A DNA stretch of 64,000 nt, from positions 34,285,583-34,349,582 of the forward strand of contig NC_088797.1 in assembly GCF_011386835.1 (NCBI RefSeq). The letters run 5' to 3'. The notes below the pieces were generated by a model. The model was not told where the DNA came from and made no database searches. It saw nothing but the letters and a program-made list of their open reading frames with translations. The position numbers were made by a program, and so were the translations under genes. This DNA is from Chrysemys picta bellii. Its lineage: Eukaryota; Chordata; Testudines; Emydidae. Every line of letters begins with the position of its first letter. Within the stretch, counting starts at the first letter, position 1. Below are positions 11,364 through 22,679 of this stretch, in pieces.

Positions 11364-11369
11364 TTTATT
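11364..11369 (-). terminator. UBXN1 poly(A) signal
   Basis: AATAAA on the minus strand (tttatt on plus), about 245 bp beyond the UBXN1 stop codon. Confidence 0.7.
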
Positions 11370-11613
11370 AGTGTCCCTGGTGCTGGGGCTTGCGCTGTGG
11401 CACTCCCCCAGGGAAGCTGGACACATACCCCCCTGCAGCCGCTATGCTGGGTTCCAGTCCTGGGGAGGTGAAATGGTCAGTCACTTCTCTGGGCTCAGTC
11501 GGGCAGGGGGAGGGGCAGAACCACGGTGTGAGGGTGGCAGAGGGAACCACAGGAATCCAGGGCCGGGGTGGGAAGGGAGCTCCGGTCACAGCACGCATGA
11601 GCCAGGGCGTCCT

Positions 11614-14600
11614 TCAGCTGTTACACTTCTTGGCCACTATGAGAACGGCCGAAGGCACCAAACCTGTTGGGGCAGGAGACAGGCTGAAGCCAGGAACCGA
11701 GTGCATATGGGTTGTGAGGGGAGCAGGTTTGATCCCTGAGAGTGGGAGCGATTTCAGCACAGGGGTCTGAGCTGGAAGGGCCCTGGGTGTTCTGTGGTTT
11801 GCATCCTCCCCCGAGAGCCTACAGGGCCGCAGCCTACCCTGCCCAAGTGAGGACAACAGGGACAGAGCTGGCTCTTGCAGTGGACTCTCTGCTTACAGCT
11901 CGGGCTCCTGTCCCCAGCACCAGCCAGCAGCACCACCCCACAAGCAGACTCCATGCCCTCCCTTCTCTGATGGGGGCCCCGAAGGAACAGCTGGTGGTCC
12001 TGCAGTCATGAGTCCCCAGCCCAGATCTGTTCTCAAAGGACTCCCCGCTGTTGCTTAGTGGATAGAGTAGTGGGGTCTGGGAGTCAGGACTCCTGGTTTT
12101 ATTCCCCAGCTCTGGGACGGGAGTGGGATCTAGTGGGTCAGAGCAGGGCACCTGGGAGCCAGAACTCTTGGTTCTATTCCCCAGCTCTGCTGCTAACCGT
12201 GCCCTCAAACCAGTCACTTTGCCTGCCCCTCCCCCCCAGGCTTACCTAGCTCCTGCAAGGGCTTCTCCATGTCCTCGTCAGTGAAGATGCGGCGGGGAAA
12301 ACTGGTGAGGAGGTGGAAGGGCTCCCCGCCATCCTTGCGGTTCAACTCTATGTACAGCCGCACGGCTGCCAGCTGCTCCTTGGCCTTGAAGGTCTGCGTG
12401 AGCGACGTCCCGTCCAGCAGTCTCACCTGGACGGAGGGCAAGAGGGGCTGAGTGCAGGCCCCATGCCACAGTGGGGCAGCATGCTGGGAGGGCCAGTCCC
12501 CCTGCGTTAAGAGGAGAGCTGCCTGTGTTCTCCTTGTCTTGCAACTCTGGGTGTTATCTCAGAGACAGAGGGCTTCCTCCAGAGCTGCAGCAGCAAGCCA
12601 GATCAGGCCAATATCCCAGTGACTGCCTGGGACCCCCACCACCCTTCCCAGCAAGACCTGCTGTCTGCACCCACCCAGAACCCACAGCAGGGGATGATGG
12701 GGGGTAGACTGGCATGTGTGTAACGAGCAGATGGACGAAGCACAAGAGTCTGTGGGGCTGCCCCCTACCCGGGTACCTGTATTCGGCACTGGTCATACTC
12801 TCTCTTCGTGGGCGGTTCCTGGCTGGGGGATGAGGGCACCGGTGTCTCCTGCGCTGACTCGGCTGGGGCCTGGGAGCTGCTGCCACCTCCAAACTGGATG
12901 GGAAAGGTACACAGAGTGGGACAGGCACTAAGATGCAAATGGGTTCCCCTTCCAGCCCAGGCTTCCCTAGGGACCCCACCCACCCACTCCCTAGCACTCA
13001 CACAGCGCCCCCCCCCACCACCACCACCACCCATACCCAGCAGGCACAGGACAAAGCCACACCCAGGGCATCTCCCTCCCTCCATATAGGGAACTGAGCA
13101 TGGGATCTCACATGGTGAATGGGACCCACCACAGCCCCACCCCCTCATCAGCTCTTCCCCCTACAGCCTCCTTCCACACACACACACCCCACAACCTCCT
13201 TGCACCTCCCTCCCCCAGCTTAAGGAACAGCAGTGGCAGGAGCCACCATGGGGGGCCCGGATCCCACCCAGCCACGGCTGCTTACCCACCTTCTTGACTC
13301 GCTCTGCCTTGTCCCGCTCAATCTTCTCACGCACCCGCTGCCTGCAAGGAGAACAGGCCCAGTTAGAGGTAGCAGCATGGCAGAGGGCGTTTCTGCTGCA
13401 ACGTCACGGCAAGGGCAAGTTCCATATCTACATCCACTCCTCCCCCTTTCCCCAATGCACCCCATCCCACTGCCCACCACTCCCTCCACCCATGCACCTA
13501 CTCCCTCAGTCCCCCACGCATCCCCATCCCACTCTCCCCGGGCTCTCACTTGGCCAGCTTCTCCTCCATCTTCTCCCTGCGCCTCTCCTCTGCCATCTTC
13601 TTCATCTCGTCCTCCTGCAGCTTCTGGCGGATCATGGAGAGCTCCTGACCCTGCTTGCGCCGCTGCTTCTCCCGCTCAATAGTCTCCCGCTTCTCCCGCT
13701 CCTCCCTCTCCCGCTGCTTCTGTGCGATCAGCTCCATCATCCTGCGGGAGGGACAGGAGTGGGCACCACCTTCCACAGCCCCTGCTTCCCACAGGACCCA
13801 CAATCCCCCTTGCTCCAAGAGCTACGCTTCCCAGCATGCCATTCAGCTGGCATCCCAGGGGGACAGGTCTCTCCCTGACAGCCAGGAAATCAGGGAGGTT
13901 GAGGGGGTCCTTCCTACCGCTTGGTCTGTTCCCTCTTCTCCTCTTCAGTCAGGGGGTGCTTGTCATCTCCCTCCGCCGAGCCCTCCTCCACGAGATCTGT
14001 AGGGAAAAGCCTCCATTATCCTCTGCTCAGAGGCGAGCACCTCCTGCTTCCCACACGGGGTACACAGGTAATGAGCAAAGCACTGGGGCATCAGGGTGGG
14101 ACCAGGATCCTTCAGAGCCCCCGTCACTCCAGGGCCTACCCCACATGGATGCGGGGGGGACCACAAGTGTGTGAGCCTGGACCGCAGCAGGGCTCCCAAC
14201 CCGCCCCTCCTTCAGGCAAAGCCCACCCCTGAGTCAGTGGGATCCCAGCGCAGGTGGAGGGGGTCGCTCAAGGAAGGAACAGCCAAGAAGCAGGCAAGAT
14301 ACTGGTGCATATGAGCCACGGCTCAACCTAGAGGATCCCACAAGTCAGGGTGAGCAGCTTGCCCCCCCTCCACCCAGCGCAGGCAACTCCCCAGGGCTGT
14401 TCAAACCTGCTCTGGCTTCCACGGTCTCGGGGGTGCTTCCCTCGGGTGGCTCCTCCGTGCCCAAGACATGGCCCTGGGGAGGCACGTACGGCTCATCCAC
14501 GTCAGGGTCATTCTCATGCTCCATGAGCCTTTTGAGGAGAGAGAAAGAACAAGCATCAGCAAGGAGAAGGCAGAGTCACAAAGGATGGAAACGCAGACAG

Positions 14601-16793
14601 ATCTAGGGGGAGGGGGGGCTCCAACACACCAGTCCATGGCCTGCTCGATGCCTTGGTTCCCCGTCAGCGCCAGCGCCTTCTCTCTAAAAGAAACAAAGAC
14701 AGCCATGGCTGAGTTCCATGCAGGAGCTGCACAGCTCTATTACTGCCCCATTCCCACAGCAGCATCGTACCCATGAAATGCTTCATAGACCAGAGACAGA
14801 TGGACAGCTCAATGGGGTGACCCAAACCGCCACTGTCCAGGCCCTGAGAACAAATCTGGGTCTCCCCCTCTCCGGCCAATTGACAGAACATTACCCCCAA
14901 CCTGGAATAGACACCACAGCCACCAGTGTAACATCAATCCGCGAGCCAGGGATGAGGGGGACTCAGCAGGAAGCACAGAGGGGCCCGTGCCAGGCTGTAT
15001 AACTGAAGTGATAATAACTCATGCTGGTGGAGGCTCTGGAAGGACTAGAATACTGTCTGCTTCAGGGCTGAGCCAATCCTTAGATATTGGGGGCTAAGAT
15101 GAGGCCTTCATGGGGCACGTTGTCCTACAGCTGCTTACTCCTTTGGGTGCAGAGGCACAAATAGCTCCCTTCTCTTCCCCCCTTACCCCCCCAGCACTGG
15201 CCCCTCAAAACCCTCCTACTGCCTAGGAAGGCCTACCCAAGAGCACGGAGGTGATTTCCCTTCTGCTCATGGCCTTGGTGAGATCAAGACTGGAATCCTG
15301 GGTGCTACCTTTGAAATTTGGTGTTGAGCCATTGAAGAGGGTGAGGAGAAGAGCCTCAAAAACAATTTGAGGGCTGAAGAAAACGCCTGACGGTGAGAGA
15401 CTGAAAGAGCTCAATCTGTTTAGTTCATCAAAAAAGAAGACAGAGGTGATCTGACTAGAGCATACGTAGTGGGGAAAAGAGCAGGCACTGAAGGACTCTT
15501 TAATGTAACAGAGACAGGGAGAACAAGAACCAACGGCTGGAAGCTGGTGCCAGACACATTCCAATGAGAAACAATGCACGTTTTTTCCCAGGGAGGGTGA
15601 TTGACCATTGGAACAAGCTCCACAGTGCAGGGGTGGAGTCTCCATCTCCAGCCCAGGCTCACTGCCCTTCTGGAAGATGTGTTAGTGAAACACAAGTGAT
15701 CAGGCTCAATTCAGGGGGAACTGGGAGACATTATCTGGCCTGTGCTATACCACAGGGCAGACTAGTTGATCTAATGGTCCCTTCTGGCTTTACCCTCTAT
15801 AACAGCTTCTAGTAATCCTCTGAAGCACCCTGGGAGCCAGGGCGAGAAGGACCCTGGTTCTGCTCCAGTTGGTCCATTGCAAGGGAACTGACGCTGCTGG
15901 CCCCTACATCCAGCTTTGATACATGTAGCAGATTTGATTTCAAACAGATCCTGCTGTTCACACTCACTGGCTGTGTTCACTGGCCGGTCCCCCAGTGCTG
16001 TTCATGAGGGCGTGCCCAAGCTGCTGGGGTTGTGAATTCAAGTTAAAGAACATCAAGCTGGCCCCAGCCCCTGCTTTGATTTGGTATTACCAAGGGGGTG
16101 CAGCACAGGCATCATTACACAGTGTCTCTGACATGTGACACAGCCAGTCTCCAGCCTCGTCCCAGGGGAGCATTGTATAAATAAATAAATATATGGAGAT
16201 ATATTTATCTCATAGAACTGGAAGGGACCCTGAAAGGTCATCGAGTCCAGCCCCCTGCCTTCACTAGTAGGACCAAGTACTGATTTTTGCCCCACATCCT
16301 TAAGTAGCCCCCTCAAGGATTGAACTCACAACCTTGGGTTTAACAAGCCAATACTCAAACCACTGAGCTATCCCTCTGCCCAGTAAGCATTCCTTGTTTA
16401 GTCTGAAGAACCCGGGGCGGGGCTGGGCAGCGGCATCATCCCTGTTGTTCTGGTGGGGAAATTGAGGCAAAGGGACAGGACTCCCAGTCCCCATCCTCTA
16501 ACCCACTAGACCCCACTCTCCTCCCAGCACTGGGGATAGAATCCAGGAGTCCTGCTCTCAGCACTAGATTTTCCCACATTGCACCAGATCCCGCCGTGCT
16601 GCCGTTCTACAGCCATAGCCCATGACCCCCAGTCACTGGTAGGGAGCATCCCGACCTGGTCAAGATGCAGTGGCAGCTAAAGCAGCCTGTGGACGGCTGG
16701 GAGGGCAATGAGGGGATGGAAATAGGGGCATACATACGCTCTGTTCTGGGAGAAGCCCATCTCAATGAGACTCTCCAGTGCTGTGCACTCCAT
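11614..16793 (-). CDS. UBXN1: UBX domain-containing protein 1 (SAKS1)
   Basis: Nine coding exons on the minus strand: 16738-16793, 14630-14683, 14407-14528, 13918-13996, 13550-13741, 13290-13341, 12777-12893, 12246-12426 and 11614-11663. All joins keep frame and give 300 aa (human about 297). The N-terminal UBA domain ([11 protein letters not shown] to AMDWLMEHEND, residues 4-45) binds ubiquitin. A long charged coiled coil follows ([19 protein letters not shown], about residues 105-185). The C-terminal UBX domain begins [14 protein letters not shown] and contains TSFPRR, the FPR-type loop that docks on p97/VCP. UBXN1 is a cytosolic p97 cofactor that shields ubiquitinated clients and modulates antiviral and NF-kB signalling. 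I chose the ATG at 16793 because it aligns with the mammalian start. An upstream ATG at 17731 is also in frame through exon 17665-17731 and would add 32 residues. Confidence 0.93.
15000..15810 (+). mobile_element. decayed CR1/L3-like fragment in UBXN1 intron 1
   Basis: Broken reading frames resemble LINE ORF2 C-terminal segments ([12 protein letters not shown]; preceding RRQRLLFSP-type and [15 protein letters not shown] pieces). It belongs to the same family as 8225-8995. Confidence 0.6.
16186..16383 (-). mobile_element. tRNA-derived SINE with a CR1-type tail, second copy
   Basis: The same structure as the 10313 copy: A box 16370-16353, B box about 16334-16318, CR1-like 3' part, and an AT-rich tail (aaataaataaatata). 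It sits in UBXN1 intron 1. Confidence 0.85.
16470..16595 (-). repeat. MIR-head-type tandem units
   Basis: Contains the recurring AGGACTCCCAG / ACCCCACTCTCC / GGGATAGAATCCAGGAG units that appear throughout the window and derive from the tRNA-like head of a MIR-type SINE. Confidence 0.55.
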
Positions 16794-17394
16794 GATGTGC
16801 TGCTCTGGACCGAGCTCTCTCTCTGCAAAGGGAAGAGAGGGAGAAGACGTGTTACAGGGCAGCTCCAAGAGGATCGGTGGCTGCTCAAGGACAGAGTGGG
16901 ACAGCTGGAGAACAGGATGTAATATGTGGCACATCCACTACTTGAGAGGTTCCTTGGGCCTGGACCCCACATCTCTCCCAGTGCCAGGAATAGAACCCAG
17001 CAGTCCTGGCTCCCAGCTCCTATTAGATCCCACAGACCCCTTGGGCTCACATGATTTATGCTGCTATAGTGGGATTCACCCCAGGACTAAGCAGCATCAC
17101 ACAAGAGGGTTACAGGTAGGCCAGGGGGCAAAACCCATGGCAGACAAGGGCAAAGGGGCCACTCAGGCTGTGCCCAGGTGCAGAGCATTGTCCCTGAAGA
17201 GGTGTCCAGGAGCCAGAGAGGATGGGGTGTGATGTCATTTAGCCCTCCTCTACCCACTGGGTTAAAGGTCCCCTTAGACCCTGCAACCAATGACTGGATA
17301 CACCCAGCTCACAGCTACATTCAGGCCCTGGCACCGGGGTCCACTCTCCTCCACTCCCCACCTCTGCATGTCTAGTGGCACCCCCTCAGGCGGA

Positions 17395-17600
17395 GACTCC
17401 GTCTCATCCCTTCTTTACAACCCCCAGGCAGAGCCCCCCCACACCTCCCACAAGCCCCTGTATCTCCCCAGAGCCCCCCTCCAAGCCCCTGTATCCCCCT
17501 GTAGAGCCCCCCAAGCCCCAGTATCTCCCCACAGAGCCCCCCACATCCCCCTGCAGAGCCCCCCCAAACCCCTGTATCTCCCCACGGAGTCTCCCCTCGC
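17395..17600. repeat. ~30-bp C-rich minisatellite
   Basis: About six copies of a unit built on AGCCCCTGTATCTCCCC and ACAGAGCCCCCC. It lies in the intron just inside the UBXN1 promoter-proximal exon. Confidence 0.7.
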
Positions 17601-17664
17601 GGGGGGCGGGCTAGGGGATCTGGGGGGGCAGGTCCCGGCGGGGGATGGTATCCTGAGGACTCAC

Positions 17665-17800
17665 CAGGTCCAACTATCGGAGGCTCCGCGCCGGAAGCAG
17701 CGAGACTCGAGCGGCCGCTGTGTTTGGTCATGTGAGGGCGGCAGACGGCAGCCGCCCAGGAACAAACTGCGTCGTTCCGCGCTCGTCCTTAAAGGGGCAG
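17665..17800 (-). promoter_or_regulatory. UBXN1 first exon and CpG-rich promoter
   Basis: Exon 17665-17731 ends GGACCTG|gtgagt and contains an in-frame ATG at 17731. The adjacent segment has CpG-dense GGCCGC, CGTCGTT and CGCGCTC motifs and no TATA box. This exon is either 5' UTR or a 22-codon N-terminal extension. Confidence 0.6.
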
Positions 17801-17814
17801 AGACCCGGAGCGGA

Positions 17815-18025
17815 GTGGGGCTTAGTGGTTAGAGTGGGGAGGGGGGGAATCAGGATGCCTGAGTTACATCCCTAGTTCTGCCACTGATTCACTGGGTCAC
17901 TCGGGGTGAGTCACAGCCCCACTTTCTGCCTCAGTTTCTCCACATCCAACGTGAGAACCTACCCATTAATAGCTGCCCAAGCCACACTCCAGACAGGGGG
18001 TCCACAGAATAACCAGGACAGAGAG
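17815..18025 (+). mobile_element. MIR-type SINE
   Basis: A tRNA-like head (TTAGTGGTTAGAGTGGG...), a B-box-like region, then TCACTCGGGGTGAGTCACAG...CTGCCTCAGTTTCTCC, the diagnostic MIR core. Confidence 0.75.
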
Positions 18026-18177
18026 AAACATCCAGCCATGCCCTCTCTAGAGTGACCCCTTTCCCCCCTCATCCAGTGGAACTTATCTCAGCCTCCCCAC
18101 TGCAGGAGCTGTCAGGTCCCAGGCTCTGTCTATCTCACTGAGCCTATGCCAACATAATCTGGTTCCCATCACCATAG

Positions 18178-18395
18178 CATCTGGCTCCCTCACAATCTTT
18201 ACTGCATTTATCCTCACACACCCCAGGGAAGTAGAGCTAGGCTATTATCCCCATTGAACAGAGCAGGAACTGAGGCACAGAAAGACTAAGTGACTTGCCC
18301 AAGATCACACAGGAAGTCTGTGGCAGAGCCAGGAAGTGAACCCGGATCTCCCAAGTTTCAGACTAGTGCCCTGACCAACAGACCATCCTTCTTTT
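18178..18395 (-). mobile_element. MIR-type SINE, opposite orientation
   Basis: The plus strand reads ACTGAGGCACAGAAAGACTAAGTGACTTGCCCAAGATCACACAGG...GCAGAGCCAGG, the classical reverse-complement MIR core. Confidence 0.8.
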
Positions 18396-19309
18396 CTTGT
18401 GGAAGCAAGCCCCCTGGTGCCAGAGGAGAGGAGTGACGAGCCCAATGCCCATCCCCAAGCTTTCGACTCTTTTAGGGCTTGTCTGCACAGTGAAGTTATT
18501 CTGGACTAAGGTAGGGTGTGAATTCAAAGCACAAGGGCTATTCTGGAGCAGTTTCCCAGGTGGCTGCTTTTACTCTGGAATAGCTGTTCCGGTCAATCTC
18601 CCCAGTCATGATGAGAAAAGACCATTGTGTGCCAGGGCCATGTGCTACTGAGGAGACTGTGCTGCAGCCCATAGTCTGCATTCCGTCTCCAGTCCCTGTG
18701 GGATGCACATTGCCCAGGGCCCCAGCAGTGAATGGACACTGTGCTAGGACATGATCTCTACAAACTCAGCTCCCCCCTAGATTCCTCGTGATCTCCTTTG
18801 ATGCCCTAAATCCACCCCACACCCAGCCCAGTAAGGTGGCTCCCCAGTCAGGGAAATGCAGAGCAAAGGAGATATTTCAGGGGGCCCAGCTGTTGTTACT
18901 CCAAGACAGATGTGGGGGTGGCAGCCTGATTTTACCCAGGGAGATGGGAGCTGAGACAAGGAGCCTGATCTGAACCTGGGGGATGAGGTCTTGGGTGAAG
19001 GGTGGAGTCTCTTCGCTCCTCTCTTGGTCTACGAGGCAGGTGGAAGAGGAGATGACTTTGCTTTGAGGGCACATGTGGTGTGAGATGGGGCTGTGAGAGA
19101 CATCTCCCTAACCCAGCATGACACTGCTCAGGTTGGAACATCCCAGCTGAGGCCACAAATGTTTCCTCGGTGATGCCCTGCATCCGGAACCTGCACACAT
19201 GAGCAGAACCTTGACCTTCCTGGCCCAGCACCAGTGAGGGGCTGGAGGCACCTGGGCTGGTCAGGATGGTGAGAGGCAGTGGATGGGAGGAGTTTGTTGT
19301 GTGTATGTC

Positions 19310-19595
19310 AAATGGCTGCCTCATCTTGCCCCACCCCAGAGGCAGCTGCATCTCCCCGCTGGATGAGGGATCCCTGTGTAAATAGCCCCTGTGCCCCACC
19401 CCAGAAGGGGCTGCATCATAGTTCTGGGCAAGGGATTCCTGTATAAACAGACGCCATACCTCATGCCAGAGCCAGCCACATCTCAGTGCTGAATGAGGGA
19501 TCCTTGTGTAAACAGCTGCCATGCCCCCATCCCAGAGGCAACTGCATCTCAGTAGCAGAGGCAGCAGTCTCTGTATATATACTGCCTGCAGTGCA
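19310..19595. repeat. 65-bp minisatellite, array A
   Basis: Four or five copies with period about 65 bp. The landmarks GGGATCCCTGTGTAAATAG, GGGATTCCTGTATAAACAG and GGGATCCTTGTGTAAACAG start near 19367, 19432 and 19497, each followed by CCAGAGGCAGCTGCATCTCA-like sequence. The array abuts the orphan gene's first recognised exon. Confidence 0.8.
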
Positions 19596-19723
19596 TGTTG
19601 GGATCCCACCAGCAAAATGTCAGATACTGTCATATTGAGCACTGTAGTCCCTTTCACCCCCTCATCTGTCTGTCTATCCTCCCCTTGCAGCAGCCCCCAG
19701 ACGCAGGATCACACCTAGGCCTC

Positions 19724-20952
19724 ATGCCTCATGAGCCAGGTCCAGCCTTGTTCTACCCGGCATGGCCAGCTCTCAGCATCCCTCCAGCCCCTTGGGCATC
19801 TGGAAATATTGTGGCACAAGAGCATAACTACTGCAGCTGGCCAGACGCTGAGGGCGTGCGAAGAGCCCCCAGCTCGGAGAGAGTGGGGCCGGCCTCAGTC
19901 AGAAGGAGACGGCAAACGCATCAGGGCCCAGGGTACAAAGCTAGTCAGGTGAGTTGGGGGGCAACAATGCTGGTACATCTGGATAACAATTGGGGGCCAG
20001 GGATCTGGGGGACTGGCTCAGAGCCACAGCCCAGGTCAGGACCCCCATGCAGATCAGTGATCCTTAGAGATCCTACAAGACCGAAAAAGGCATCTTATCT
20101 AACCCTACCAGGGGATCCCTGTATAAACAGTCCCTGAACACCACCCAAGAGGCACCTGCATCTCAGCATTGACGAGGGTTCCCTGTATGAAGAGCCCTTG
20201 TGCACCACCTCAGAGGTGACTGCATCTCAGTGCCAGGTGAAGGATCCATGTACAAACAGCCTCCGCCCCTCACCAGAGGCATCTCCATCTCAGTGCTCCC
20301 CATGATTCCTTCCTGGTGGGATTAGTGAATTACTGGGTAAAAAGTGCTGAGACGCTCAGATGAAGGGGGGCCTCTAGAGGGTGCAGCATGGGCATTATTA
20401 TATGGCTGACTTATGTGAGGTGGAGGGCCCCACACTCCCAGCCAGCAGGTCTTGTACAAGGCAGTGACAGGGGATTGCTGGCGGGGTGGGGAGAGCAGCT
20501 CTGAGTTCTAGTTTGGCCCCTCACTCTAGCTCTGCCCTTTCTCACAGGGACCCTGGGCCTCTATGCCCCCCGGACCCACAACAGCCAGCGTCTTCTGCAG
20601 CCACCAGCCCCTCAGGGTGAGGAGGAGGGCAAAGGCCCAGGCTGTTCAGCCACTCCAGATCCATGGCCTATCCCGGGGCCAGTATCAGCAGCTGTTCCGC
20701 TCACTGGTGGAACGGGAGCTGGATCCAACAGAGACCCCAGGCCATGGGCTAGAATGGGGCCGCAGGATCAAAGAGCAGCTGTTCTACGCTGTGGGCTGCC
20801 CCCGCTACCGGCAGCTGGTGGGCCCCGACGGGCATGTCCGGGTAGTGGAGTATGCGCACCGCACTGGGCACAGGCAGGCCCCACCCCACTATGACATCGA
20901 CACTGGGGATGAGGAGTCACCTGGCACCGAGGAGGCACCAGGCCCACCCTAA
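19724..20952 (+). CDS. unrecognised two-exon protein-coding gene
   Basis: Exons 19724-19948 (donor CAG|gtgagt) and 20548-20952 (acceptor ctcacag) join in phase 0 and give 209 aa ending TGDEESPGTEEAPGPP. Exon 2 looks strongly coding: a compact middle region (GQYQQLFRSLVERELDP, then EWGRRIKEQLFYAVGCPRY, then a GPDGHVRVVEYAH stretch), a HYDIDTGDEE motif and an acidic tail. The first half is Pro/Trp/Arg rich. There is no signal peptide or membrane segment, so a cytosolic or nuclear protein is inferred. I do not recognise the family. The frame is also open upstream to an acceptor (ccttgcag) at 19690, so 19691-19948 may be an internal exon with the true start further 5'. No AATAAA was found downstream; an ATTAAA lies at about 21862 inside a hAT element. 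Confidence 0.6.
20105..20300. repeat. 65-bp minisatellite, array B
   Basis: Three copies of the unit in array A (GGGATCCCTGTATAAACAG..., GGTTCCCTGTATGAAGAG..., AGGATCCATGTACAAACAG...), located in the intron of the unrecognised gene. Confidence 0.8.
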
Positions 20953-21151
20953 GAGGCCAATCCTGCAGAGCCCAGCTGGGCCCAGCCACACGCAGGCAAA
21001 CCTCTGTCAATTACACTGTGAACGTGGCAGCGTGTGATCTATGTCCTGTCTGTTGTGAAGGGACCGAGGTGGAGCTGAGTCTGGGTCAAGCCAGGTAATT
21101 GTTCCCAGCCCTGGGTTTCTTGATTGCCCTCCCAGGCATGGACCCCATGGG

Positions 21152-21880
21152 TAGGGTTACCTACGTCCGGATTTTCCCGGACATGTCCGGATTTTTGGGC
21201 CTCAAATCCCTGTCCGGGAGGAAATCCCAAAAAGCCGGACATGTCTGGGAAAATAGGGAGGGAGGGGTCGTGGTGCTCGGCCGGGGGCCAGAGCCGCTGG
21301 GGCCGGTGGTGCTCGGCCGGGGGCTGGAGCCACTGGGGCTGGCGGTGCTTGGCCGGGGGCCGGAGCCACTGGGTGCGGAGCCGCTGGGGCTGGGGGCTGG
21401 AGCTGCTGGGGCCGGGGGCCGGCGGAGCGCAGTGCTCGGCTGGGGGCCGGAGCCGCTGGGGCCGGGGGTGCTCGGCCGGGGGCCGGAGCCGCCGGGGCCA
21501 GGGCAGGCCGGAGCTGCTCGGCCAGAACCAGGGCCGGTGCCCCAGGGCCCGAGCTGAGCCGGGCGGGAGACGCCGGGGCCAGAGCCTCTTGGCCTGGGCC
21601 AGCCGGCCGCCAGAGGGAGCCGCTCGGCCGGGGGGGCCGGACTGGGCCGCACCGCGCCCCGCCCCAGATCCAGCCCCAGCTTACCTGCTGCCTCCCTGTT
21701 TCAGGCTTCCTGCGAACATTTGATTCGCAGGAAGCAGGGGAGGGGGAGGAGCAGGGGGGCAGAGTGTTCAGGGGAGGGGGCAGAGTTGGGACAGGGACTT
21801 TGGGGAAGGGGCGGAGTTGGGGCGGGTCTGGGGCCCTGTGGAGTGTCCTCCTTTTTTTAAATTAAAATATGGTAATCCTA
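21152..21880. mobile_element. non-autonomous hAT element, 729 bp, with GC-rich internal tandem repeat
   Basis: Ends TAGGGTTACC and GGTAATCCTA are inverted repeats. A perfect 8-bp target duplication CCCATGGG flanks them (21144-21151 and 21881-21888). The subterminal part has palindromic TCCGGATTTTTGGG / CCCAAAAAGCCGGA segments. The interior (about 21270-21560) is a diverged 25-35 bp tandem array of CTCGGCCGGGGGCCGGAGCC and GCTGGGGCC. Apparent long frames here are low-complexity artefacts. Confidence 0.85.
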
Positions 21881-21889
21881 CCCATGGGG

Positions 21890-22670
21890 CTCCGCAGTCC
21901 AGCTGCCCTCGACCCCAGAACTGATGCTCCAGGCCTCCTGAACCCCTAGTTGCTTACATTGACATCCCACTGGCTGTGGGTGCTCTGGGCTTCTAGTTTA
22001 ACCTCTTGAGGGACAATACGGCAGGAACGCAGGGAACACAGAGTTAACGAAGGCAGCTCTGAACCACAGTCACTTTACTCTCCAAAAGCGTTCAAGAGTA
22101 ATGGATCTCTGGAAAATAACAAAAGTCCAAAACCCCCACGCTGCTGGACTCCCCCATCCTGTGCATCCAAGGCCTCTGCTGGTGTTTCAGGCTGTTCAGC
22201 TTCCTCCTGTCCTTGCTCTTCTGCTTCCATGTGGCAATGGCTGCTGCCCACTCAGTGTAGCACCCCACTCTCTTCCTTCTTTGGCTGTGTGGTTAGCTGG
22301 ATAGCTCCCATACCCTCCCCCCAGCCAGGCACCTGTGCAGAAGAGGTCCAGGTGGGTAGCTCACCACTCAAGAGTCATTTGACCGCGACAGCTGCAGATT
22401 ATGAGTCCTGGTGGATTCTCCGTGCTGGGCCTTTAGCAAGCTGCCACGCCCCTGGGCTGGGCAGGGAAGCTGGCTGTAGGCATTTAAATAGGTTCACCTT
22501 CATCAGGGTTACATCATACAAATTGGACTTCACAGTTTGATATAGACATATCCCACTGTGTCACATAGATATCCTAGTACAGAGCCGCCCCTCAATGGGG
22601 CTGGGATTCTCAGTTACCCCAGTACAGACTCCCTTGGGTGGAGCTGGGATTACCAGTTACCCCAGTTAAA
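21890..22670. other. intergenic, no gene seen
   Basis: No supported exon or clear repeat. It ends where the LINE-like block begins. Confidence 0.4.
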
Positions 22671-22679
22671 ACCATTTAA

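Noticed and set aside
12554..13148. Minus-strand frames of 127-147 codons extending UBXN1 exons into introns
   Set aside because: Canonical splice sites at 12777 and 12893 and the match to UBXN1 show that the rest is intron.
21099..21723. Gly/Pro-rich frames of 150-200 codons
   Set aside because: They arise from the internal GC-rich tandem repeat of a hAT element.
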